A DNA stretch of 42,669 nucleotides from Victivallales bacterium. Lineage in GTDB: Bacteria; Verrucomicrobiota; Lentisphaeria; Victivallales; UBA1829. Below the pieces are notes generated by a model that had not been told where the DNA came from, ran no database searches, and saw only the letters and a program-made list of their open reading frames with translations. Made by a program: the position numbers and the translations under genes. How positions within the stretch are numbered: the stretch's first letter is position 1; every line of letters begins with the position of its first letter. This document shows positions 1 to 7,774 of this stretch, in pieces. The stretch covers positions 1 through 42,669 of the forward strand of contig JAEEQO010000004.1 in the NCBI GenBank assembly GCA_016285335.1, given 5' to 3'.

Positions 1-273
1 AGGAAGAAAGGCTTCTCCGATGCGCAGATCGAAGGCTTCAACAAGGAGATCGAAAAGATGGTCGCGGTCAGCGCGAAGGAAGCCGACGACGTTGCCGAAG
101 CGCAGAAGCCCGTCGTCGAGAAGACCTTCACCAAAGTGATCGAAGACCTGAAGGTCGAAGGCAGAGACGCCGTGGAGTCCATCAACAAGACCGTTGAAGA
201 CGCCGCCGGCGCCATCGGCAAGGGCCTCGAAGGCTTTGCCGACGGCATCTCCAATTCGTTCAAAGATCTCTGA
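1..273 (+). CDS. C-terminal part of a helical, charged protein of unknown function (5' end outside window)
   Basis: The reading frame is open from base 1 and stops with TGA at 271-273, so this is most likely the end of a longer gene. The visible 90 residues are rich in Lys, Glu, Asp and Ala and read as amphipathic helix, ending in a Gly-rich segment (AIGKGLEGFADGISNSFKDL). An ATG at 58 with AAGGAG at 44-49 upstream could act as a start for a 71-residue protein, but the residues before it have the same character, so I prefer a partial CDS. There is no recognisable domain, signal or membrane segment. A strong hairpin terminator follows at 308. I do not recognise the family. Confidence 0.6.
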   Translation, partial: RKKGFSDAQIEGFNKEIEKMVAVSAKEADDVAEAQKPVVEKTFTKVIEDLKVEGRDAVESINKTVEDAAGAIGKGLEGFADGISNSFKDL

Positions 274-307
274 TCCCGTTCACTCCCCTCTTCTCGAGGG
301 GACTTTT

Positions 308-345
308 GCGGGCGCTCGAATGCGCTTCGGGCGCCCGCTTCTTTT
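308..345 (+). terminator. Rho-independent terminator after the first CDS
   Basis: The 8-bp perfect stem GCGGGCGC (308-315) pairs with GCGCCCGC (331-338) and is followed by TTCTTTT. It separates the first gene from the GH43 gene at 403. Confidence 0.8.
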
Positions 346-402
346 GACTTTTTGTGTCCGTTTTATTTGATTCAGCAACCAGCAAGAAAGGAGCGATGAA
401 TC

Positions 403-2664
403 ATGTTCTCCCTCAAACGTACCATCCTCGTCCTGTCGGCGATCGCGCTGTCCGCAACGGCGGTCCAGCTCGCGGCTCAGGAGCAGCAGCAACAGCAGCG
501 TCCGCGCCGTCAGCGTCAGCAGGGCGAAAACGCCCAGCCCGGCGACCAGCAGCGTCCGCGCCGTCAGCGTCAGGGCGACGGAGCCCAGATGGGCGGCGGC
601 CAGTTCGGCGGCGGCCAGTTCGGCGGCGGCCAGTTCGGCGGTCAAGGGCAGGGGCAGCGTCGTCAGCGCGGCAACCGTCTCCAGGACGGTCAGGCCCAGC
701 CCGGAGCGGCCCAGCCCGGCGGCGTGGCGCCCATCGGCGAATACAAGCCGGTCGACAACCCGGTCTTCAAGCACAAATACACCGCGGACCCCGCACCTGT
801 CGTGATCGGCGACACGCTCTGGCTCATCACCAGCCATGACCACACCGACGAAAGCGGCCGCCCGAACCGTAACTACACCATGAAAGACTGGTGCCTCTTC
901 TCCACGAAAGACATGAAGACCTGGACGGAATGGCCCGCCCCGATCCCTGTGTCCGATTTCACGTGGGACACCACGCACACCGCCTACGCCGCGCAGATGA
1001 TCGCGCGCAACGGCAAATACTACCTCTACACCAGCACCAACGGCGCGGGCATCGGCGTCGCGGTCGCCGACCGGCCGGAAGGCCCCTACAAGGACGCCAT
1101 CGGCAAGCAGCTCGTGAAGCCGGAAGACTGCTTCGCCACCCAGCACTCCTGGGCGTGCATCGACCCGACCGTGATGATCGACGACGACGGTCAGGCGTAC
1201 CTCATCTGGGGCAACGGCCACTGCTACTATGCCAAGCTCAAGGAAAATATGATCGAGCTCGACGGTCCGGTGAAGAGCCTTGACGTCGACTGGAAGCAGT
1301 ACCGTTTCACCGAAGGCCCGTGGATCCACAAGTACAACGGCAAGTATTATCTCACCTACGCATCCGGTTTCATGCCCGAGCGCATCGCCTACGCCATGGC
1401 GGACAGCATCGACGGCCATTTCGAGGCGAAGGGCATCCTCTGCGACGGCAACAAGAACACCAGCACGAACCATCCCGGCATCGCGCAATTCAACGGCCAG
1501 TGGTATTTCTTCTACCACGACGGCACGCTCCCCGGCGGCGGCAGCTACAACCGCTCCGTCTGCATCGACAAGCTCGAGTACAACGCCGACGGCACGATGA
1601 AGCCCATCGTGATGACGAAGGAAGGCATCTTCGGCGGCGCGGCGGCTTCCGAGGGCGGCACGATGACCAATCCGGTCGAGGTGAAGACCACCGGCAACCC
1701 GCTCTTCAAGGACGTCTGGACCGCCGACCCGGCCGCGCTCGTCGTCGGCGACACGCTGTACCTTTACGCTGGGCATGACGACGCCCACGGGCGCGAGATG
1801 TTCACGATCAAGGCGTGGCGCGCCTATTCCACCAAGGACCTCGTGAACTGGAAATCCTACGGCGACGTGCTCACGTCCACCGACTTCCCGTACGGCCAGA
1901 AGAACACCTGCTGGGCCGCCCAGGTCGTGAAAAAGGGCGACACCTACTACTGGTACGTCACCATCCGCAACGACAAGTACGGCGGACAGTCCATCAACGT
2001 CGCCACCTCCGACAACCCGGTCGGCCCGTGGAAGACCTACGAGAAGCCCGTGGTCACCGACAACCTGACCAGCGGCTTCATGGGCTGGAACGACATCGAC
2101 CCGACCTGCCTCATCGACGACGACGGCACCGCGTGGCTCTGCTGGGGCAACGGCAACTGCTATCTCGCCAAGCTCAAAGACAACATGCTCGAACTTGACG
2201 GCGAGATCATCGACCTGAAGATGCAGAGCTACGAGGAAGGCCCCTGGCTCTACAAGCGAAACGGCCTCTACTACTGCATCTACGCCTCCCGTACCTACGG
2301 CGACGAAGCCAACCACAAGAATCCGCAGGGCAACGAGGTCATCGCCTACGCCACCGCCGAAAAGATCACCGGCCCGTGGACCTACCGCGGACAGGTCACC
2401 GGCTCCGCCCGCAACAGCTTCACCATCCATCCCGCCGTGGTCGATTTCAAGGGACGCACGTTCCTCTTCTACCACAACGCCGCGCTCAGCATCAACGGCG
2501 AGGGCGGCGCGCTCGGACGCCGCGCGGTCTGCGTGGACGAGATGTTCTTCAACGAGGACGGCACCATCAAGCCCGTCCGCCAGACGAACGAAGGCATCCA
2601 GGAACCCGTGTTCGACCTGCTGTCGAAGAAGGCCGCCGCGCCGCCGCGATTCCCGGTCAAGTAA
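403..2664 (+). CDS. Secreted glycoside hydrolase with two tandem GH43-like five-bladed propeller domains
   Basis: This 753-residue protein has a signal peptide (about residues 1-25, basic start then a hydrophobic run to AAQ), a low-complexity Gln/Arg/Gly linker (about 26-110) and two homologous catalytic regions, about 115-420 and 425-745. Each copy keeps the three acids expected in GH43 enzymes: base Asp in TADP (D129, D442), the pKa-tuning Asp in IDPT (D254, D566) and the acid Glu in the EGPW motif (E304, E612). GH43 members are arabinanases, arabinofuranosidases and xylosidases; both halves look catalytically competent, but the substrate cannot be read from sequence. The start at 403 is set by AAAGGAG at 387-393. 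It stands alone between two terminators. The linker is encoded by short tandem DNA repeats. Confidence 0.88.
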   Translation: MFSLKRTILVLSAIALSATAVQLAAQEQQQQQRPRRQRQQGENAQPGDQQRPRRQRQGDGAQMGGGQFGGGQFGGGQFGGQGQGQRRQRGNRLQDGQAQPGAAQPGGVAPIGEYKPVDNPVFKHKYTADPAPVVIGDTLWLITSHDHTDESGRPNRNYTMKDWCLFSTKDMKTWTEWPAPIPVSDFTWDTTHTAYAAQMIARNGKYYLYTSTNGAGIGVAVADRPEGPYKDAIGKQLVKPEDCFATQHSWACIDPTVMIDDDGQAYLIWGNGHCYYAKLKENMIELDGPVKSLDVDWKQYRFTEGPWIHKYNGKYYLTYASGFMPERIAYAMADSIDGHFEAKGILCDGNKNTSTNHPGIAQFNGQWYFFYHDGTLPGGGSYNRSVCIDKLEYNADGTMKPIVMTKEGIFGGAAASEGGTMTNPVEVKTTGNPLFKDVWTADPAALVVGDTLYLYAGHDDAHGREMFTIKAWRAYSTKDLVNWKSYGDVLTSTDFPYGQKNTCWAAQVVKKGDTYYWYVTIRNDKYGGQSINVATSDNPVGPWKTYEKPVVTDNLTSGFMGWNDIDPTCLIDDDGTAWLCWGNGNCYLAKLKDNMLELDGEIIDLKMQSYEEGPWLYKRNGLYYCIYASRTYGDEANHKNPQGNEVIAYATAEKITGPWTYRGQVTGSARNSFTIHPAVVDFKGRTFLFYHNAALSINGEGGALGRRAVCVDEMFFNEDGTIKPVRQTNEGIQEPVFDLLSKKAAAPPRFPVK
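493..573 (+). repeat. 27-bp direct repeat in the GH43 linker
   Basis: The same 27 bases, starting CAGCAGCGTCCGCGCC, occur at 493-519 and 547-573 (54-bp period). They encode the repeated QQRPRRQRQ segment of the low-complexity linker. Confidence 0.85.
592..636 (+). repeat. Three exact 15-bp tandem repeats in the GH43 linker
   Basis: The unit GGCGGCGGCCAGTTC is repeated three times without a mismatch and encodes GGGQF-type pentapeptides. It is in frame, so copy-number change would alter only linker length. Confidence 0.9.
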
Positions 2665-2711
2665 GCTCAGTTTGACCGCGTTTTCGCGCAAATAAACAGC
2701 GCAAAAGAATC

Positions 2712-2747
2712 AGCCGCCCGACCTCATCGTAGGCCGGGCGGCTTTTT
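2712..2747 (+). terminator. Terminator after the GH43 gene
   Basis: AGCCGCCCG (2712-2720) pairs with CGGGCGGCT (2735-2743), followed by a run of five T. It lies 48 bases after the GH43 stop codon and ends a monocistronic unit. Confidence 0.85.
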
Positions 2748-2772
2748 CAACCTCTTTTCAGGCGGAAGAGCT

Positions 2773-3921
2773 TCAACCTTTTTTCCGTTTCGGGGGGAGC
2801 GGCGGAGTTTCAATGAATGTCATGACCGCGCCGCGCCGGATCGTGAGCTTCGCGCCCGGCTTCGCTGCAATCTCCAGCGCCGTGCAGCCGCTGGAAACGA
2901 TGAACCGGCCTCCTCTGCCGACTATGACGCCGTACACCGCGCCGCCGCCCGCGACACGGAATCTGCCGCCGCTGCCGACCGTGATGTCCTCCGCCGTGCC
3001 GCCGCCCGCGACAAAGCCTTTGCCGCCGTTTCGGACCGTGACGCCGGATGCCGCGCCGCCGCTGACGGAGAAGATGCCGTTGCGCTTGACCGTGGTGTCG
3101 ACCGCGGTGCCGCCGCTGTCGATGAAGAGCCAGCCTTCGTCGCCGACGACGGTCCCGGCCGCCGTGCCGCCCCGGTTCACGAAGAGGCTGCCGCTGCCGG
3201 AAAGCCTGGTGTCGACCGCGGTGCCGCCGCTGTAGACGTCATACCCGCCGTAATCGCCGACGGTAACCCCGGAGATCGTCCCCCTGACTTCAAACGGCCT
3301 CCCGGCGGATGTACCCTGAACATGCGTGTCCGCCGAAAGATCGAAACTCAGCTTGCCGCCGCGTTTCACCGTGAGGTCCGTTGCCGTGCATCCGCTGCCG
3401 ACGTGGAGGCTGCCTCTGCTTTCGACGGTATAGCCGGAGACCGTGCCGCCGCTCATTTTATATTTCGTGCGCCGGGACGTGAACTCGACGCAGGTACCCT
3501 GTTCCAGGTTGATCCGCACATGTGCGCCGCGGCATATGTACCCTTTTGTTGCCGTGCCTCCGCTGTAGACGGCAAGCGTGCCGCCTCTGCAGATGTAAAA
3601 GTCGTCGGCAATGCCGTTGAGCCCGACCTCGAGCTCGCCTCTTTCGAGGATAAACCCCTGGGCCGACCCGCCGGGGTCGACGCAGCAGATGCCGCCGCTC
3701 ATCTCAAAGCCGGCTGCCGAGCCGCCCGGTTTGACAATGCAGGAGCCTTCGCCGATGACGGTCGCGATCGCAAAGCCGTCCTCTTCGATTTCGAGTTTTC
3801 CCCCGTTGATGTGAGTGCTGACCACCGTTCCCCCGTCGAGGACGGTCATGGTGTCGTTTTCCTTCAGTTCCGTGCGGTAGTTCTGTTCCGGGTACGACAC
3901 GAGGATGTGTTTCTTTTCCAT
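2773..3921 (-). CDS. Strand-loop-strand (AIDA/autotransporter passenger-type) repeat protein without signal or barrel
   Basis: This 382-residue protein is built almost wholly of about 20-residue repeats with SGGTA-type turns (for example SGGTAVDTRL, SGGTAVDTTV), as in passenger domains of AIDA-type autotransporters, which fold as a beta-helix. I see no signal peptide after the chosen Met (MEKKHILVSYPEQ) and no C-terminal beta-barrel; the protein ends PPLPPKRKKG. The frame is open to an ATG at 4050, which would add 43 residues (MRIFFPCFFFDFSF...). I chose 3921 because AAAGGCGG lies just upstream and the extension is AT-rich sequence. Such repeat proteins are common in Lentisphaerota, though usually with export signals. 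Its role is unknown; surface adhesion is the family's usual job but export is not evident here. Confidence 0.65.
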   Translation of the reverse strand: MEKKHILVSYPEQNYRTELKENDTMTVLDGGTVVSTHINGGKLEIEEDGFAIATVIGEGSCIVKPGGSAAGFEMSGGICCVDPGGSAQGFILERGELEVGLNGIADDFYICRGGTLAVYSGGTATKGYICRGAHVRINLEQGTCVEFTSRRTKYKMSGGTVSGYTVESRGSLHVGSGCTATDLTVKRGGKLSFDLSADTHVQGTSAGRPFEVRGTISGVTVGDYGGYDVYSGGTAVDTRLSGSGSLFVNRGGTAAGTVVGDEGWLFIDSGGTAVDTTVKRNGIFSVSGGAASGVTVRNGGKGFVAGGGTAEDITVGSGGRFRVAGGGAVYGVIVGRGGRFIVSSGCTALEIAAKPGAKLTIRRGAVMTFIETPPLPPKRKKG

Positions 3922-4091
3922 TGGTTCCGCCTTTCTTTTCTCAATTCGTTTTCTTCGGGACGTGCCATAAAAATGGACCATACAATACGCTGCAAAACGC
4001 GAAAAAGCAAATGAAAAATCGAAGAAAAAACACGGAAAAAATATCCGCATTTTGCGTGCGCATTATATGGACTGCAGAGTGCGGCCGTGAA

Positions 4092-4123
4092 CAAAAAAAA
4101 GCGTCCCGGACGGACCGGGACGC
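4092..4123 (-). terminator. Terminator of the lipoprotein gene (minus strand)
   Basis: GCGTCCCGG (4101-4109) pairs perfectly with CCGGGACGC (4115-4123). The run of A at 4092-4100 gives a U tract on the minus-strand transcript. Confidence 0.85.
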
Positions 4124-4147
4124 CTGAGTTCGGACTTGGAAGGGAAA

Positions 4148-4777
4148 TCAGTCTTCGAAGAACCAGATGAAATGCAGGTCGGCGGGATTGTCGTCGCCGA
4201 TCGGGAGCCTGTGCGTCTTGAACGGAACAAAGCAGACGACCCAGTTGTTGAAGTGGGCTTCGGACTTGGCGCCGTCGACGATCTGGACCGGGGCATTGGT
4301 CTTGGCGTCGATGATGTTGAAGAAGAAGCGTCCCCAGGCGGTGCGGTGGAGTCGCATGATGATCGGGATCTCGGGTATCACGATGGAGAGGTTGGCCCAC
4401 GGGATCGGGATCGGGAGGGACGGGATGCCGAGGAGGAACTTGTCCATGTCGGTGGCGAGGACGCTGCTGGTGGCCTTGACGATGTAGTCGGCGTCGGCGG
4501 CATCCTTCACCACGGTGATGCCGTAGCGGGCGAGGTGCAGCTCGATGTATGCCATGAGGAATTCCTTGTCGACCTGCGGAGCCAGGTTCGAGTAGTCCAT
4601 CTGGACTTTCTTGCCGGCGTAGGACTCGAAGTCGACGGAGGAGACGCCGCGTTCGATGACGCTGCTGAGGAGCATTTCCTCGACGGAGTTGCGGGCTGTG
4701 TTGGTCGTGCTGGGCGTGGAGCAGGCCGTGCAGACGAGCGCCGCGGCCGCCGCGAAGAGCAGAAATAGATGTTTCAT
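4148..4777 (-). CDS. Predicted lipoprotein of unknown function
   Basis: From the Met at 4777 the product has 209 residues with a lipoprotein signal: MKHLFLLF, an Ala run, then VCTAC with the lipidated Cys at position 19. The mature part begins STPSTTNTARNSVEEMLLSS and has a central hydrophobic segment (LGIPSLPIPIPWANLSIVIP) followed by a beta-rich end that finishes HFIWFFED. The start follows GGAAAG on the minus strand; an upstream in-frame Met at 4888 would add a 37-residue basic extension that masks the signal and is unlikely. It stands alone between its own promoter (4898-4925) and terminator (4092-4123). I do not recognise the family; an envelope protein taking part in assembly or transport is possible. 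Confidence 0.75.
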   Translation of the reverse strand: MKHLFLLFAAAAALVCTACSTPSTTNTARNSVEEMLLSSVIERGVSSVDFESYAGKKVQMDYSNLAPQVDKEFLMAYIELHLARYGITVVKDAADADYIVKATSSVLATDMDKFLLGIPSLPIPIPWANLSIVIPEIPIIMRLHRTAWGRFFFNIIDAKTNAPVQIVDGAKSEAHFNNWVVCFVPFKTHRLPIGDDNPADLHFIWFFED

Positions 4778-4897
4778 AGTTCGCTTTCCGGAACGCCGGA
4801 GCGTTCCTGACGGTTGATTATGATGAATGTATTGTGCAGGCTGTTTGGGCAGGGAACGGATTCGGGCGCGCACAGGCGTCCGAGCCACATTTGATAT

Positions 4898-4925
4898 ACT
4901 ATAGCATATTTTTTACATAAAACAA
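4898..4925 (-). promoter_or_regulatory. Candidate sigma-70 promoter of the lipoprotein gene
   Basis: On the minus strand TTGTTT (4925-4920) and TATAGT (4903-4898) are separated by 16 bases, 121 bases before the lipoprotein start. It is divergent from the rpmH promoter in the same AT-rich gap (4778-5116). That gap holds only these promoters and the rpmH leader. Confidence 0.5.
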
Positions 4926-4985
4926 CCGGAACGGGCGAAAAAAAAGAAGAAAACGGAAAAAAAGGCGAAAAAGAGCGTGTCCGGG

Positions 4986-5014
4986 TTGAAAACGAGCGGA
5001 ATGTGTGCTATATT
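4986..5014 (+). promoter_or_regulatory. Strong sigma-70 promoter of the rpmH-rnpA-yidD-yidC-khpB operon
   Basis: TTGAAA (4986-4991), a 17-base spacer, and TATATT (5009-5014) preceded by TGC form a near-consensus extended -10 promoter about 100 bases before rpmH, as expected for a ribosomal protein operon. Confidence 0.75.
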
Positions 5015-5080
5015 AGAAAGATTACATTTTGTGCAAAACGAACAAACCCAACAAGCCGTAACCCCTTTGAGAGGAACAGT

Positions 5081-5100
5081 CGGAGCGTCGCACAGCTCCG
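5081..5100 (+). promoter_or_regulatory. Leader hairpin just before the rpmH ribosome-binding site
   Basis: CGGAGC (5081-5086) pairs with GCTCCG (5095-5100) across an 8-base loop, ending 16 bases before the rpmH start. It could affect translation or message stability of the operon; no function is shown. Confidence 0.35.
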
Positions 5101-5116
5101 GGAACAAGGTGAAACC

Positions 5117-5254
5117 ATGAAAAGAACTTATCAGCCTTCCGTCATCAAACGTGCCCGCAAATATGGATTCCGCGCCAGAATGGCCACCAAGGGCGGCCGC
5201 AAGGTCCTTGCCAGAAGACGCGCGAAAGGCCGCAAGCGCCTGACCGTCATCTGA
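5117..5254 (+). CDS. rpmH: Large ribosomal subunit protein bL34
   Basis: The 45-residue basic protein begins [19 protein letters not shown] and ends GRKRLTVI, the signature of bL34, at the normal family length. It is part of the 50S subunit near the exit tunnel. The start at 5117 is preceded by AAGGTG. A longer frame from 5003 is not needed. It heads the conserved rpmH-rnpA-yidD-yidC-khpB cluster, with rnpA 14 bases downstream. In many bacteria dnaA and oriC lie on the other side of rpmH; here a lipoprotein gene does, and I see no DnaA box cluster. Confidence 0.97.
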   Translation: MKRTYQPSVIKRARKYGFRARMATKGGRKVLARRRAKGRKRLTVI

Positions 5255-5268
5255 GAAAGGAATGCGCC

Positions 5269-5673
5269 GTGGACAATGAGCGCAGACGCCTGAGGAAGCA
5301 GGAAAAACTGCGGACCCGAAAGGATTTCGATGCGCTCAAAGAACACGGAAAAGCCTGCCGGGACCCGTTTTTCACGGTCCTGGTGCAGGCGGCAGGGCCG
5401 GACGATCCGGTTCAAATCACCCGCTACGGCGTCATCTGCAGCCGGAAACTTCATCATTCGGCGGTCATCCGGAACCGCGCAAGGCGGCTGATCACCGAGA
5501 CGTTCCGGCTGAGCAAGGAGAACATCCTGCCATGCAGCATCGTGGTCATTCCGCGCCGCGCCATCTTCGGCGCAAAACAGCAGGAAGTGCAGGAGCATCT
5601 GCTCCGGACGCTGAAGAAGGCCGGACTGATCCGGAAAAAGGACGCCGGGGACATCTTCTCCGTGAGCTTGTGA
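5269..5673 (+). CDS. rnpA: Ribonuclease P protein component
   Basis: This 134-residue basic protein assists the RNase P RNA in 5' maturation of tRNA precursors. The RNR motif is visible in [19 protein letters not shown], and the N-terminal [22 protein letters not shown] matches the family. The start is GTG at 5269, supported by AGAAAGGA directly upstream and by the 14-base gap from rpmH. Its stop (TGA 5671-5673) overlaps the GTG start of yidD. It is a little longer than the typical 115-120 residues, with a C-terminal tail ending GDIFSVSL. Confidence 0.95.
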   Translation: MDNERRRLRKQEKLRTRKDFDALKEHGKACRDPFFTVLVQAAGPDDPVQITRYGVICSRKLHHSAVIRNRARRLITETFRLSKENILPCSIVVIPRRAIFGAKQQEVQEHLLRTLKKAGLIRKKDAGDIFSVSL

Positions 5674-5876
5674 TCCTGCCGGTCCGGGCATACCGCCGCT
5701 GGATCTCCCCCCTGTTTCCGCCGTGCTGCAGGTTCACCCCGACCTGCTCGCAATATGCGATCGAAGCCGTCCGGGTCCACGGAATCTTCCGCGGTCTTGC
5801 CCTGAGCTTCTGGCGGATCCTCCGCTGCAATCCCTGGTCGAGGGGCGGATACGACCCGGTCCCTCCGAAACACTGA
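5670..5876 (+). CDS. yidD: Membrane protein insertion efficiency factor YidD
   Basis: The 68-residue product shows the YidD core: [19 protein letters not shown], then [18 protein letters not shown] and [13 protein letters not shown]. YidD is a small inner-membrane-associated protein that assists YidC-dependent insertion. I set the start at the GTG at 5670, which overlaps the rnpA stop as GTGA and suggests translational coupling. The frame is open further upstream but only as a shadow of rnpA. yidC begins 18 bases downstream. Confidence 0.9.
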   Translation: MILPVRAYRRWISPLFPPCCRFTPTCSQYAIEAVRVHGIFRGLALSFWRILRCNPWSRGGYDPVPPKH

Positions 5877-5894
5877 TCCGGGAAGGAACATCGA

Positions 5895-7745
5895 GTGAAC
5901 TTCAAATTCGACAAAGACACTTTCATCATCGTGCTGCTCGGGTGCCTGCTCATGGGCGCCTGGATGCTCTACATGCCGCATTACCAGAAGAAGCGTGCCG
6001 CCGAATACCAGCGGATGCTGGAATCCACGCAGCAGAACGCCGTCCCCGGCACGCAGACGGCGACCGCCGCCGGTACGGCTGCTCCGGCTTCCGGCACGCA
6101 GGCGGTCCTTTCGGATGCGGGAAATACGGCGGATCCTCAGCAGTCCGCGGGTGAAAAGGCGGCGGAAGAGGTCCGCGGCATTACGGAAACGAAGACCGCC
6201 GTGCTGGAAAACGAACTGTTCCGCGTCACAATCGACGGCCTGACCGGCTCCGTTTCCGGCGTCAAGCTCACCGATCCGCGCTACAAGCTCAAGGATTCCG
6301 GCGAGGCCATCGAACTTTTCCGCGAAGGCGCGTTTCGCTCGTTTGAGCTGAAATCCGTCCCGGCGCTCGTCCCGGTCTCCCTGGACGTCACGATGTCCGG
6401 CCCGCGCTCTGCCGAAGTCGTCCGCACGTTCTCCAACGGCCTGAAGCTCGTTCAGACGTTCACGCTGCCGGAGGATAACTACATGGTCGAGTGCAAATAC
6501 GCCTGGACCAATCCGCACTCCGAAGCGGTCTTGGTCGACCTCGGCGTCCGCCTCGCCGGTCTCCCGCAGATCAAGGCGCTTACGGGCGACAAGATCTACA
6601 GCGAACGCCTGAACGTGGATTTCTGCAAGGTCGGCAGCGGCAACTGCGATTCCGCCGATCCGCAGGTCAAGTCCGACGAGAAATTCGAACGCAAGACCAC
6701 CTGCGCCGAACCCGTCGCATGGATCGGTTCCTCCAACAAGTATTTCGCCTCGCTGCTCTTCTCCGACGAAGCAAAGCCGTTCGCCTCTTCGAACGGCGAC
6801 CGAATCTGGCGGCTTCCCCCCGACAGCAAGGATGAAAAGGACCTCTATGCCGTTCCGTCCATGACCGGGAGTTTCGGCATCGTCGCGTTCGCGCCGAACG
6901 GGGCCGCGCCCGTGGAGTTCACCTTGAAGACCTACTGCGGCCCGAAGGAAATGGCGCGCATCCGTGCGCTCGGTCCCTCCGTGATGGGCGTAATGCACAT
7001 TTCCTACTATTCGTGGTTCGAGTTCATCGCGCGCCCGATGGTCATGCTGCTGAACTGGCTCAAGAGCATCTGCGGGTCCTACGGCATCGCCATCATCCTG
7101 CTCACGCTTATCGTCCGCGCCCTTTTCTGGCCGATCACGCAGAAGGCGAACAGCTCCATGCGCCGCATGCAGCAGCTCCAGCCGAAGATCAAGGAGCTCC
7201 AGGAGAAATACAAGGAGACGCCGATGGACACCCCGGACGACGTCTCGCGCAAGAAAGCCGAGCTGAACCAGAAGATGATGGAACTGTACCGCGTCGAAAA
7301 GGTCAATCCCGTCGGCGGCTGCCTCCCCGTCCTGCTTCAGATCCCCGTCTTCATCGCGCTGTATTCCGCGCTGGATTCCGCCGTCGAGCTCCGCAACGTG
7401 CCGTTCCTGTGGTGCACGGACCTGTCGCGTCCCGACCTCGTCGGCCCGACCCTTCCGTTCGCGCTGCCGTTCATCGGGCAGGTCGGACTGCATCCGCTCG
7501 TGATCGCGATGACGGTCCTCATGATCGTGCAGCAGAAAATGACGCCCACCACGGGCGATTCCACACAGCAGAAGATGATGATGCTCATGCCCATCGTCAT
7601 GCTGTTCATGTTCTACAACCTCCCGTCCGGCCTGACGCTTTACTGGACGGTCAGCAATATATTCAGCATCCTGCAAATGAAATACGGGCAATTCGCCGCC
7701 AAGAGGGATCAGTCGCGTCAGGCAGACACACCTCGGAAAGCGTAA
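5895..7745 (+). CDS. yidC: Membrane protein insertase YidC
   Basis: At 616 residues this is a Gram-negative-type YidC: an N-terminal anchor (about 9-27), an Ala/Gly/Thr-rich spacer, a large periplasmic beta domain (about 90-370) and the conserved insertase core (about 378-600). Core features include MLLNWLKSICGSYGIAIILL, a cytoplasmic basic coiled segment (QKANSSMRRMQQLQPKIKEL), VGGCLPVLLQIPVFIALY and the NLPSGLTLYWTVSNIFSILQ segment. It inserts and folds membrane proteins alone or with SecYEG. The start is GTG at 5895 with GGAAGGA at 5881-5887. The C-terminus is short (KRDQSRQADTPRKA). khpB starts 29 bases later. Confidence 0.96.
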   Translation: MNFKFDKDTFIIVLLGCLLMGAWMLYMPHYQKKRAAEYQRMLESTQQNAVPGTQTATAAGTAAPASGTQAVLSDAGNTADPQQSAGEKAAEEVRGITETKTAVLENELFRVTIDGLTGSVSGVKLTDPRYKLKDSGEAIELFREGAFRSFELKSVPALVPVSLDVTMSGPRSAEVVRTFSNGLKLVQTFTLPEDNYMVECKYAWTNPHSEAVLVDLGVRLAGLPQIKALTGDKIYSERLNVDFCKVGSGNCDSADPQVKSDEKFERKTTCAEPVAWIGSSNKYFASLLFSDEAKPFASSNGDRIWRLPPDSKDEKDLYAVPSMTGSFGIVAFAPNGAAPVEFTLKTYCGPKEMARIRALGPSVMGVMHISYYSWFEFIARPMVMLLNWLKSICGSYGIAIILLTLIVRALFWPITQKANSSMRRMQQLQPKIKELQEKYKETPMDTPDDVSRKKAELNQKMMELYRVEKVNPVGGCLPVLLQIPVFIALYSALDSAVELRNVPFLWCTDLSRPDLVGPTLPFALPFIGQVGLHPLVIAMTVLMIVQQKMTPTTGDSTQQKMMMLMPIVMLFMFYNLPSGLTLYWTVSNIFSILQMKYGQFAAKRDQSRQADTPRKA

Positions 7746-7774
7746 CGGAAGCAGCCCGGAAACCGGAGAAAACA

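Noticed and set aside
280..2691. 803-codon open frame on the minus strand opposite the GH43 gene
   Set aside because: It is an antisense shadow produced by GC-rich third positions; the plus-strand frame has a signal peptide, ribosome-binding site and two recognisable domains.
4778..5116. Chromosome origin next to rpmH
   Set aside because: No dnaA gene and no cluster of DnaA boxes is visible; the gap is accounted for by two divergent promoters and a leader.
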